DNA of 64,000 nt, from assembly GCF_003268675.1 (NCBI RefSeq), contig NZ_CP029378.1, positions 806,001 to 870,000 on the forward strand. The letters run 5' to 3'. Shown here piece after piece: positions 17,267 through 25,156 of the stretch. Each line of letters begins with the position of its first letter. Positions within the stretch are counted from its first letter, which is position 1. The translations under genes were made by a program, and so were the position numbers. The notes below the pieces were generated by a model. That model was not told the DNA's origin and made no database searches. It saw only the letters and a program-made list of their open reading frames with translations. Origin of the DNA: Streptomyces bacillaris. GTDB lineage: Bacteria; Actinomycetota; Actinomycetes; Streptomycetales; Streptomycetaceae.

Positions 17267-18256
17267 GTGCCGCACTCCGCTTTCCGCCGCCTTTCCGCCA
17301 TGGCCCTCACCGCCGCGCTCGCCGCCGTCCCGATGGCCGTGAACGCACCCTCGGCCACGGCGGCCACCACCGCCGACACCCCGTCGCTGCGGGTGCTCTC
17401 GTACAACGCGTTCCTGTTCAGCAAGAGCCTGTACCCCAACTGGGGCCAGGACCACCGGGCGGCCGAGATCCCGAAGACGTCCTTCTTCCGGGGCAACGAC
17501 GTGGTGGTGATCCAGGAGGCGTTCGACAACGGGGCCTCCGACGCCCTGCTGCGGAACTCCGCCGCCCAGTACCCGTACCAGACCCCGGTGGTCGGCCGGA
17601 GCAAGAGCGGCTGGGACGCCACCGGCGGCTCGTACTCGGCGACGACCCCGGAGGACGGCGGCGTCACGATCCTGAGCAAGTGGCCGATCGTCCGCAAGGA
17701 GCAGTACGTCTACAAGGACGCCTGCGGCGCCGACTGGTGGTCCAACAAGGGCTTCGCCTATGTGGTGCTGAACGTCAACGGCGCCCGCGTCCATGTCGTG
17801 GGCACCCACGCCCAGTCCACCGACCCGGGCTGTTCGGCGGGCGAGGCCGCCACCATGCGCAGCCGCCAGTTCAGGGCGCTGGACGCCTTCCTGGACGCCA
17901 AGAAGATACCCGCCGCCGAACAGGTCGTCGTGGCGGGCGACTTCAACGTGGACGGCCACTCCGCCGAGTACGCCTCCTTCCTCAAGGACGCGGACCTGGT
18001 CGCGCCGGAGACCAAGACGGGCCACCGCTACTCCTTCGACACCCGGGACAACTCCATCGCCTCCGAGCGCTACCCGAACGACCCCCGCGAGGACCTGGAC
18101 CACGTCCTCCACCGCGCCGGTCACGCGAAGCCCGCGGGCTGGAACAACGACGTGATCAAGGAGCAGAGCGCCCCGTGGACGGTCTCCAGCTGGGGCAAGA
18201 GCTACACGTACACCAACCTCTCCGACCACTACCCGGTGATCGGCGCCGCCAACTGA
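17267..18256 (+). CDS. Secreted sphingomyelin phosphodiesterase-like protein (endonuclease/exonuclease/phosphatase fold)
   Basis: Protein of 329 aa from GTG 17267, supported by AGGAG five bases upstream. It has a signal peptide with cleavage near PSATA-A (about residue 32). The fold is shown by LRVLSYNAFLF (Asn), VVVIQEAFD (metal-binding Glu), VVVAGDFNVDG (Asp/Asn) and the C-terminal SDHYPVIG (catalytic Asp-His), all in order. Bacterial neutral sphingomyelinases share this layout and length. The substrate, sphingomyelin or another phosphodiester, is inferred. It appears monocistronic. Confidence 0.8.
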   Translation: MPHSAFRRLSAMALTAALAAVPMAVNAPSATAATTADTPSLRVLSYNAFLFSKSLYPNWGQDHRAAEIPKTSFFRGNDVVVIQEAFDNGASDALLRNSAAQYPYQTPVVGRSKSGWDATGGSYSATTPEDGGVTILSKWPIVRKEQYVYKDACGADWWSNKGFAYVVLNVNGARVHVVGTHAQSTDPGCSAGEAATMRSRQFRALDAFLDAKKIPAAEQVVVAGDFNVDGHSAEYASFLKDADLVAPETKTGHRYSFDTRDNSIASERYPNDPREDLDHVLHRAGHAKPAGWNNDVIKEQSAPWTVSSWGKSYTYTNLSDHYPVIGAAN

Positions 18257-18372
18257 ACCGCCCCCTGATCAGCAGACCGATCAACTGACTGATCCACCGG
18301 CTGATCCACCGGGCGACCCTCAGGGTGGGACAATCGGGATCCTCCCCGACCCGCCCGTGAAGGACCCGCTCC

Positions 18373-19176
18373 ATGAGCCCTGCCTCCCAGCCGTCGTTCC
18401 GCATCCACCCCGGAAGCCCCGACTCACCGGTACTGCTGCACGTACCGCACGGGTCGCGGACCGTCCCGGACGACGTACGCGGCGGAATCGTGCTGGACGA
18501 CAGCGCTCTGGAGCGGGAGCTCGACCACATCACCGACGCGCACACGGCCGAACTGGCGGCCCGGGCAGCCGATTCGGCCGTGTGCGCCGCCGCCCGCCCC
18601 TGGCGCTTCGTCAACTCCCTCTCCCGCCTGGTCGTCGACCCCGAGCGCTTCCCCGACGACCGCGAGGAGATGCGCGCCGTGGGCATGGGCGCGGTCTACA
18701 CCCACACCACCCACCGCGCACCGCTGCGCGCCCCGCACATCGACCAAGTCCCGCTGCTGGAGCGGTACTTCCACCCGTACGCGCAGGCGATGACGGAGGC
18801 GGTCGACGCCCGGACCGCCGCCACGGGCCGCGCGGTGGTCGTCGACGTCCACTCGTACCCGACCGCGCCGCTCCCGTACGAACTCCACGGCACCGGCCCC
18901 CGCCCGGCGATCTGCCTGGGCACCGACCCGTTCCACACCCCGCCGGAGCTGCGCGCGCTCGCGGAGGAGGCGTTCGCCGGCTTCGGGTCCACGGGTGTCG
19001 ACAGCCCGTTCGCCGGTACGTACGTCCCGCTGAAGCACTACGGCACGGACCGCCGCGTCACGGCCCTGATGATCGAGATCCGCCGCGACACCTACATGAC
19101 CGAGCCGGGCGGGCCCGCAGGCCCGGGACTCGACGCACTCGCCGGGGCCCTGGCGGAGCTGGTGTCCCGGCTCTGA
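18373..19176 (+). CDS. N-formylglutamate amidohydrolase family protein
   Basis: Protein of 267 aa with family hallmarks: LLHVPHGSR near the N-terminus, WRFVNSLSRLVVDPERFPDD, and VVVDVHSYP with the putative metal-binding His. The family hydrolyses N-formyl-L-glutamate to formate and glutamate in histidine degradation; isolated copies may act on other N-acyl amino acids. GAAGGA precedes the ATG by about 9 bases. No hut genes are adjacent, so the histidine-pathway role is uncertain. Convergent with the next gene, 27 bp away. Confidence 0.8.
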   Translation: MSPASQPSFRIHPGSPDSPVLLHVPHGSRTVPDDVRGGIVLDDSALERELDHITDAHTAELAARAADSAVCAAARPWRFVNSLSRLVVDPERFPDDREEMRAVGMGAVYTHTTHRAPLRAPHIDQVPLLERYFHPYAQAMTEAVDARTAATGRAVVVDVHSYPTAPLPYELHGTGPRPAICLGTDPFHTPPELRALAEEAFAGFGSTGVDSPFAGTYVPLKHYGTDRRVTALMIEIRRDTYMTEPGGPAGPGLDALAGALAELVSRL

Positions 19177-19203
19177 GGCCCCGGGCGGGCAAATCCCGTA
19201 CGG

Positions 19204-20481
19204 CTAGCCGATCTCCACGACCCGTGCCCAGGCGGGCGGCCCGGACGGGGTGTACTCGGGGTTGTCCTCCCGCCAGGTGCGGCGCCCGCGCTCCCGGGTG
19301 AAGAGGCCGACCACGGTCCGGCACGCCGGCTGCGCCTTGGGCCACGGCGTCTGACCGTCCGTCAGTACGACGACGACATCGGGGCGCGGCCGGGTCCGGA
19401 GCGCCTTGGCGAAGCCCGTACGCAGATCCGTACCGCCACCGCCCAGCAGCGGGATGCCCTCGGCGCTGCAGAGCGGATGGACGACCCGGGTCGCCGCGTC
19501 GCACGCGAGGACGGTGACCAGGTCGCGACGGCCGCCCACGGCACGGGAGATGGCGGCGACCTCCAGGAGGGCGCTGCCCAGTTCGGCGTCGCTGACCGAG
19601 CCGGAGGTGTCGATGACGACGGAGACCCGGGGCGGGGTCCGGCGCAGACTCGGCAGCACGACGCCGGGCAACCCGGCGGAGCGCCGGGACGGGCGGCCGT
19701 AGGTGTAGTCCTCCCCCGCGCCTGCTCCCGAGGCGGCCGAGCGGACGGCCGCCCCCAGCAACTCCCGCCAGGGCTGCGGGGGATGGAACGCCTCCTCCGC
19801 CCACCGCTGCCACCCCTTCGGGACGTTCCCCGGGCGCCCGTTGATGCCCTGCGCCACCCGGAAACGGACCGCGTCCTGTTCCCGCGCGCTGAGCCCGTGG
19901 GCCCCTTCGGGCCCCAACTCCCAGTCCCGGTCCAGCCCGTCGGCGCCGCTGCCGCAGTCCAGCCAGGCGAGGTACTGGGTGATCGAGCCGAGCCCGAACC
20001 GGCGCAGGTAGTCCTCCATGAGCTCGCCCGGCTGGAGCCCCAGGGTCGACGGCTGCACGACGCCCTTCGGCCGGACCAGGCCGTCCCCGTACACATCGTC
20101 GTTGATCTCGCAGTCGGCGGCGATGTTCATCCGCAGCCGGTCCCCCGGCCCGGTCAGCCCGCGCTGCCGGGCCACCCGGTCGCTGCGGCCGTGGTGGTCG
20201 CGGAGCAGGTGCGACACCTCGTGGACCCAGACCCCGGCCAGCTCCTCCACCGGGGTGCGGGCGACGAAGGCCGGTGAGACGTAGCACCGCCAGTACCGGT
20301 CGACGCCCATGGTCGGGACCCGCCGCGACTCCACGGTGTGCAGGGCGAAGAGGGCCGTCGCCAGATAGGGGCGGGCCCTGGCCGCCTGCAGCCGGGCGGC
20401 GAAGAGCTTGTCCCGGTCGAGCGTGTCCGTCGGAGCCCCTGTCGTCGGCGCGCCCGTCGTCGGCGCCCCGGTCGTGGTCAT
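19204..20481 (-). CDS. VWA / metallopeptidase-like protein (DUF2201 type)
   Basis: Protein of 425 aa. The N-terminal half has GVWVHEVSHLLRDHHGRSD, an HExxH-like zinc motif, and DCEINDDVY. The C-terminal half is a von Willebrand A-like domain with MIDAS motif VVIDTSGSVSD and LLGGGGTDLRTGF. This is the DUF2201 architecture. The start ATG (20481) overlaps the stop of the MoxR-type ATPase gene by 4 bp, so the two are coupled, as in many MoxR/VWA chaperone pairs. The first 20 residues contain TTGAPTTGAPTTGAP repeats. The client is unknown. Confidence 0.8.
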   Translation of the reverse strand: MTTTGAPTTGAPTTGAPTDTLDRDKLFAARLQAARARPYLATALFALHTVESRRVPTMGVDRYWRCYVSPAFVARTPVEELAGVWVHEVSHLLRDHHGRSDRVARQRGLTGPGDRLRMNIAADCEINDDVYGDGLVRPKGVVQPSTLGLQPGELMEDYLRRFGLGSITQYLAWLDCGSGADGLDRDWELGPEGAHGLSAREQDAVRFRVAQGINGRPGNVPKGWQRWAEEAFHPPQPWRELLGAAVRSAASGAGAGEDYTYGRPSRRSAGLPGVVLPSLRRTPPRVSVVIDTSGSVSDAELGSALLEVAAISRAVGGRRDLVTVLACDAATRVVHPLCSAEGIPLLGGGGTDLRTGFAKALRTRPRPDVVVVLTDGQTPWPKAQPACRTVVGLFTRERGRRTWREDNPEYTPSGPPAWARVVEIG

Positions 20482-21707
20482 CGGCCCGCCTTCGCCTCGG
20501 CGCGGACCACCCGCTCCGACGCGCGGTCCGCCCGCCGGGACAGGGAGACCACACCGGCGAGGTGCTCGACGGCCGCCGGTACGTCCCAGTCCTCCCGGCG
20601 CAGCGCGGCGAGAGTGGTGGCGGGGACGACCACCAGATCCGGGGCCCCGGTCTCCAGCGCCCGGACGAGCAGTGCCCATGCGGCGTCCCAACGCTCCTGG
20701 TCCGGGCGGGCACGGACCGCCGCGACCACCCCGTCCAGCGTGGCCTGCCGGAGGTCGCCGCGCTCGGGCAGGACGGCCCCCGCCGGATCGGCGAGCAGTT
20801 CCTCGGGGTCCGGCAGGTCCATCCGGTCCAGGCTCGCCAGCAGCTCCAGCCCGGGCCCGTCCCCCACCGTGCCCCGGACCAGCAGGGACAGCACATCGCG
20901 GGAGGACCCGGCGGCGACCGAGAAGGCGACCAGGTTCAGCGTCATGTCCCAGCTGCGCGGCGAGGGCCAGGCACCGCCCCGGCGCGTCTCGGTGGTGGGC
21001 AGCCGGTGGACGAGCGTGGGGCGGGCCGCGAGCAGTCCGCACACCGCTCGCCGGGCGAACTCCACGGCCTCGGGCAGCCTGTCGGGGTCGAGCCGGGGCA
21101 GCGTGGTGCGCGGCCAGATCCCGCCGAGCCCCCGGACGACGACCTCGTGGTCATGGGCCCACTGGAGGTGGACGAACCGGTTGGCGAGCGGCGGGCTCAG
21201 CTCCCAGCCGTCGGCCGCCGAGGAGCGCGGGTTGGCGGCGGCCACGATCCTCACACCGGGCGGGAGTCGGAGGGAGCCGATCCGCCGCTCGAGGACGAGA
21301 CGGAGCAGTGCGGCCTGGACGGCGGGCGGCGCGGTGGACAGCTCGTCCAGGAAGAGCAGCCCGCGCCCGGCCCGCACGAGGCGGACCGCCCAGTCCGGCG
21401 GAGCCATCGGGATCCCGTGCTCGGCGGGATCGTCACCCACGACGGGCAGCCCGGAGAAGTCGGACGGCTCGTGGACGCTGGCGATCACGGTGGTCAACGG
21501 CAGGTCCAGGGAGGCGGCGAGCTGGGTGAGCGCGGCGGTCTTGCCGATGCCCGGCTCGCCCCACAGCAGGACGGGCAGATCGGCGGCGACCGCCAGCGCC
21601 AGAGCCTCCAGCTGAATGTCGGGGCGCGGTTCGGTGGCGGTGTCGCGGAGGAGAGCCGTCAGGGCGTCGGCGACGGCGAGTTGGGAGGACTTGGCAGTCG
21701 TGGGCAT
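20478..21707 (-). CDS. MoxR-type AAA+ ATPase
   Basis: Protein of 409 aa with Walker A LLWGEPGIGKTA, Walker B GLLFLDELSTAP, and sensor/arginine-finger region VAAANPRSSAADGWELSPPLANRF, typical of MoxR AAA+ proteins that remodel or insert cofactors into partners together with VWA proteins. It overlaps the VWA gene downstream by 4 bp. The C-terminal 150 residues are helical with no recognised domain. The upstream unknown gene (21919-23445) is separated by 211 bp and may belong to the same transcript. Confidence 0.88.
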   Translation of the reverse strand: MPTTAKSSQLAVADALTALLRDTATEPRPDIQLEALALAVAADLPVLLWGEPGIGKTAALTQLAASLDLPLTTVIASVHEPSDFSGLPVVGDDPAEHGIPMAPPDWAVRLVRAGRGLLFLDELSTAPPAVQAALLRLVLERRIGSLRLPPGVRIVAAANPRSSAADGWELSPPLANRFVHLQWAHDHEVVVRGLGGIWPRTTLPRLDPDRLPEAVEFARRAVCGLLAARPTLVHRLPTTETRRGGAWPSPRSWDMTLNLVAFSVAAGSSRDVLSLLVRGTVGDGPGLELLASLDRMDLPDPEELLADPAGAVLPERGDLRQATLDGVVAAVRARPDQERWDAAWALLVRALETGAPDLVVVPATTLAALRREDWDVPAAVEHLAGVVSLSRRADRASERVVRAEAKAGR

Positions 21708-21918
21708 GGGTGATCACCTGAGGGTGTGAGAAGGCCGATGAGTGGGCGTACGGAGGTGGGGACGAACTCCGCTCCGGTGGACGGAGGTTCGGCGCGGGGA
21801 GATAGTTCGGGGGGCGGTGTTACGGCGCGGACGCGAGCACCAGGCACCGATCAACGGGCAACAGGCAATGGACAACAGGCACCGGCTCAGCGCACGCCAT
21901 GGCGGCGCGGACGCCGGT

Positions 21919-23445
21919 TCAGCGCACGGTGTTAGGGCGCGGCCGACGGTCGCCCGGACGGCGATCGCCCGGGCGACGATGGTCGAGGAGGTAGCTTCCC
22001 GGGCCGGGGTCGAGCAGGTCCGCCCGGAACAGCCCGTAGGTGATGCGGCGTTGGGCGGCCGATTCCAGCTCGTCCCGCAACGGACCGCCGCGCAGCACCG
22101 CCTCGGGCCCGAGCAGCCCTTCGACGACGGCCAGCGCTCCGGCGATGTCCCCGTGGTCCAGGCGTTCCCGGACCCCGGCCAGACAGTCGGGACGCCGGTG
22201 CGCCGCGTCGATGGCCTGGAGGCAGGGCAGAGGCGTACCGGTGAGGGCGACCAGGAGTTCTTCCCGGCGGATCTCGGCGGGGTCGTGGTCGAGCGGGGAC
22301 AGCACCCCGTCGACCAGCCCGATCCGGTGCCGGGCCCCCCGGCACTCCACGAAACGTGGCTGCCCCGCCCGTTCCGTGGCCCGCGACAGCCGCGCTCCTG
22401 GACCGGCCGACAGGCCGTCCGGTACGAGGGCCCGCGCGACCAGCGGGTGGAGCTGTTCGGCGCCGATCGCGCCGGTGCGGATCAGCTCCAGGTCGGGGAG
22501 CACCCAGGTCGCCGCATCGGGCAGGACCGGCGGCACGGCTGCCGGACCCGGGCCGCACCCGGGTTCCGCCACCACGACCCGTACAGCGGACGTACGGGGA
22601 TGAGGCCCGACCGACAACGGCCCGGCGTCCGCAGCGGAATTCGGCCCCTCGCCTCCGCCCCCGATCACATAGAGGAGCAGTCGGCGCCGGCCTCCGAGCC
22701 GTACGCTCACCGCACCACCCTCCCCCGGCCCCTCGGCCCGGAGCAGGATCGCCGCCTCCTCCGCCCACCGGTCGACGGCGTAGGGACGGCCTGGAGGCAG
22801 CGCCGCGAGCACACCCGGGTCGACCCCCACGGGCCCCACGGCCCCCTCGGCGGCGGCCGGGCGGTCGGCTCCGGAGCGGCTCCGCAGTTCGTCCGCCCCG
22901 GTGGCGTCCCAGAGATGGCGGTGCAGATCGAGGCGGAAGCGCCGGTTCGGGTGGGGGTGGGGATGGCGGCGGGCCCCGGGCTCGGCGTGCGAGCCGTCCC
23001 AGAGGGCGAGGCTGACCCGCTGCCCGGCGTCCGCCCAGGCGGGCGGGGTCCGGACCACCAGGTGCAGGGGGCCGCCGGGCCCGTCGCGCTCGGGGGTGTC
23101 GTAGCGGGCCAGCGCGATCGTCAGCCCCGGGCGCAGCAGCCCGTTCGGAGCGATCCTCGGCAGGTGCCAGCGCAACAGGTCGGGGGCCAGCCGGCGCAGA
23201 TCGGCCCGGATCCGGTCGGCCGACTCCCGGCCATGGGTGCGGAACACGGAACGCAGCCGGAGATCGACGTCGACGCCTGCCGCCGCACACGCTCCGGCCC
23301 AGTCACCGGCCAGGCGGCGGGCGGTCGCGGTCTCGATCATGGAGGCCGGCACGGCGAACTCGCGCACGCGTGGCCAGAAGGAAGGTGAGGAAGGGGAAGA
23401 GAGGAGGGAAGGGCGGGAATCCCGTTGCGCGACAGAAGTGAGCAT
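21919..23445 (-). CDS. Unknown protein upstream of the MoxR/VWA pair
   Basis: Protein of 508 aa that I cannot place in a family. Arg/Pro/Ala-rich, no signal peptide or membrane helix. Notable segments are FRLDLHRHLWDATGADELRSR, LLLYVIGGGGEG and PRFVECRGARHRIGLVDGVLSPLDHD near residue 385, followed by a helical C-terminus (ELLVALTGTPLPCLQAIDAAHRR). The last 20 residues repeat RRPGDRRPGDRRP. Start set at ATG 23445, with AAGGTGAG about 7 bases upstream; a GTG at 23451 is the alternative. Its neighbours suggest it is a client or third component of the MoxR/VWA machine. Confidence 0.55.
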   Translation of the reverse strand: MLTSVAQRDSRPSLLSSPSSPSFWPRVREFAVPASMIETATARRLAGDWAGACAAAGVDVDLRLRSVFRTHGRESADRIRADLRRLAPDLLRWHLPRIAPNGLLRPGLTIALARYDTPERDGPGGPLHLVVRTPPAWADAGQRVSLALWDGSHAEPGARRHPHPHPNRRFRLDLHRHLWDATGADELRSRSGADRPAAAEGAVGPVGVDPGVLAALPPGRPYAVDRWAEEAAILLRAEGPGEGGAVSVRLGGRRRLLLYVIGGGGEGPNSAADAGPLSVGPHPRTSAVRVVVAEPGCGPGPAAVPPVLPDAATWVLPDLELIRTGAIGAEQLHPLVARALVPDGLSAGPGARLSRATERAGQPRFVECRGARHRIGLVDGVLSPLDHDPAEIRREELLVALTGTPLPCLQAIDAAHRRPDCLAGVRERLDHGDIAGALAVVEGLLGPEAVLRGGPLRDELESAAQRRITYGLFRADLLDPGPGSYLLDHRRPGDRRPGDRRPRPNTVR

Positions 23446-23451
23446 CAGCAC

Positions 23452-23790
23452 TCACCTTGCGCGATCGGGTCCCCCATTCTGCTCGTGGAGTGATTCATCG
23501 CGGGCAGCGTAGCCCGCCGCGACAAGATCCGCCAGGAATATTTTCCGACCCCACGGTTCTTCGCGCAGCGGCATGGCGATCTCGACGCCCTCGGAGCGCA
23601 GCCGCCTCCACTCCGCCTCCAGGCCGGTCAGGGTGAAGGCGAGGATCAACCCGGAGGGCCGCTGGTCTCGTTGGGTGGGCGGCAGGACGTCGACGCCCCG
23701 GCGCAGCAGGACACGGACAGCCTCACGCTCACGGCCTGCCTCCGCGGGCTGCACGATCGCCGCGAGGAGGCCCTCGCTCGACCGCTCAGA
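23452..23790 (-). pseudogene. Remnant of a VOC (glyoxalase/bleomycin-resistance) family gene
   Basis: The frame from about 23790 to 23452 encodes LILAFTLTGLEAEWRRLRSEGVEI then PLREEPWGRKIF, matching the second half of VOC proteins, where xDPxGNxxxL should follow; here it reads FLADLVAAGYAARDES, so the metal-binding end is lost. The first beta-alpha module is also missing, since the frame begins inside the rbsD 3' end. The only usable start is GTG 23754, giving 100 aa. I read it as a decayed gene; a shortened functional protein is less likely. Confidence 0.45.
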
Positions 23791-24175
23791 AGAACACCCC
23801 GCACCGCAGCAGCACGTTGGCGTACGGCCGGGCCTCCCCCGTCCGTACGACCAGGCGCGCCGCTGCCGTACGGGCCTTCAGCTCGTCGTGCGGGACCAGT
23901 TCCAGCCCGGGGAAGTGACCGGCCAGGAGCGCCGCGGCCGCCGGGTTGGCGTCGCGGATCTCCTCGGCGGCCGTCGCGCCCTCCACCACCAACTCGTCGA
24001 GCAGCCCGTCCACCACCTCCGCGAACGACGGGGTCCCGGCGCGGAAGGCGAGGTCGACGACGCGCGGGCCGGACGGGATCGGCATACCCGCGTCGCAGAC
24101 CAACACCCCGTCACCATGGCCGAGTTCCGCGATGGCTCCCGCCAGATGACGGTTGAGGATGCCCGACTTCTTCAC
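23786..24175 (-). CDS. rbsD: D-ribose pyranase
   Basis: Protein of 129 aa, the usual RbsD length. Family hallmarks are MKKSGILNRHLA at the start (GTG-initiated), GHGDGVLVCDAGMPIP with the catalytic His, and YANVLLRCGVFF at the end. It interconverts pyranose and furanose ribose so that ribokinase can act. GTG 24175 overlaps the ribokinase stop by 4 bp (GTGA). It is the last gene of the ribose operon. Confidence 0.93.
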   Translation of the reverse strand: MKKSGILNRHLAGAIAELGHGDGVLVCDAGMPIPSGPRVVDLAFRAGTPSFAEVVDGLLDELVVEGATAAEEIRDANPAAAALLAGHFPGLELVPHDELKARTAAARLVVRTGEARPYANVLLRCGVFF

Positions 24176-25095
24176 AGCGCGTCGACCTCGTCCAGCGTCG
24201 GGAACGACACCTGAGCCCCCTGTGACGTGACCGCCGCCGCGCCCACCCGTACGGCGAAGGCCGCCGCCTCGCGCAGGTCGTCGCCCCGGCCCAGCCGCCA
24301 GGCCAGGGCCGCCGTGAACGCGTCCCCGGCCCCCGTGGTGTCGACGGCCTCGACCCTCGGGCTGACCAGACGGTCCAGCGAGTCCGTCCGGCTGTCGGCC
24401 ACCAGCGCGCCTTCCGCGCCCAGCGTGATCACGACCGAGCGCGGGCCCAGGGAGAGCAGGGCCGGGGCCCAGTCCTGCGGGGTCTCCCCCGCCCCCTCGC
24501 CCAGGATGAACCGCGCCTCGTGCTCGTTGACCACCAGCGGATCGCAGGCGGCCAGCACCTCCCCGGGGAGCGGGGCGGGAGGGGACGGGTTGAGGACGAG
24601 ACGGGCCCCGGGTGCCAGGCACCGCGCTGTCTCCGCGACCGTCTCCAGGGGGATTTCCAGCTGTACGGAGACGACCCGGGCGGCGGCGAGCAGCGGGGCC
24701 GCCGCCCGTACGTCCTCGGGGGTGAGCCGGCCGTTGGCGCCCGGGGAGACCACGATGCTGTTGTCGCCCGAGGGGTCCACGGTGATCAGGGCGACCCCGG
24801 TCGGGGCCCCGCCGACCAGCACACCGTCCGTGTCCACGCCCGCCGCGCGCTGGCTCTCCAGCAGCAGCCGGCCGTGGTCGTCGTCACCAACCCGGGCGAG
24901 CAGCGCCGTACGGGCTCCCAACCGGGCTGCCGCGACAGCCTGGTTGGCGCCCTTGCCGCCCGGGTGGACGGCCAGGTCGGAGCCGAGGACCGTCTCGCCG
25001 GGGGCGGGGCGGCGTTCGACGCCGATCACCAGGTCGGCGTTGGCCGAGCCGACGACCAGCAGGTCGTACCGGTCGTCGGGGGCGCTGTCGTGCAT
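24172..25095 (-). CDS. rbsK: Ribokinase
   Basis: PfkB-family sugar kinase of 307 aa. Visible are VVGSANADLV, the substrate-binding HPGGKGANQAVAAARLG, and the catalytic/anion-hole DTTGAGDAFTAALAW near residue 255. It phosphorylates D-ribose with ATP after import. It lies between the fused transporter gene (61 bp upstream) and rbsD (4-bp overlap), so context and sequence agree. Confidence 0.93.
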   Translation of the reverse strand: MHDSAPDDRYDLLVVGSANADLVIGVERRPAPGETVLGSDLAVHPGGKGANQAVAAARLGARTALLARVGDDDHGRLLLESQRAAGVDTDGVLVGGAPTGVALITVDPSGDNSIVVSPGANGRLTPEDVRAAAPLLAAARVVSVQLEIPLETVAETARCLAPGARLVLNPSPPAPLPGEVLAACDPLVVNEHEARFILGEGAGETPQDWAPALLSLGPRSVVITLGAEGALVADSRTDSLDRLVSPRVEAVDTTGAGDAFTAALAWRLGRGDDLREAAAFAVRVGAAAVTSQGAQVSFPTLDEVDAL

Positions 25096-25156
25096 GGGCG
25101 TGCTCCCTGCTTTCGTCGGTCGGAACGGGGCGGGGCGAGGTGGGGTGAGGCGGGCG

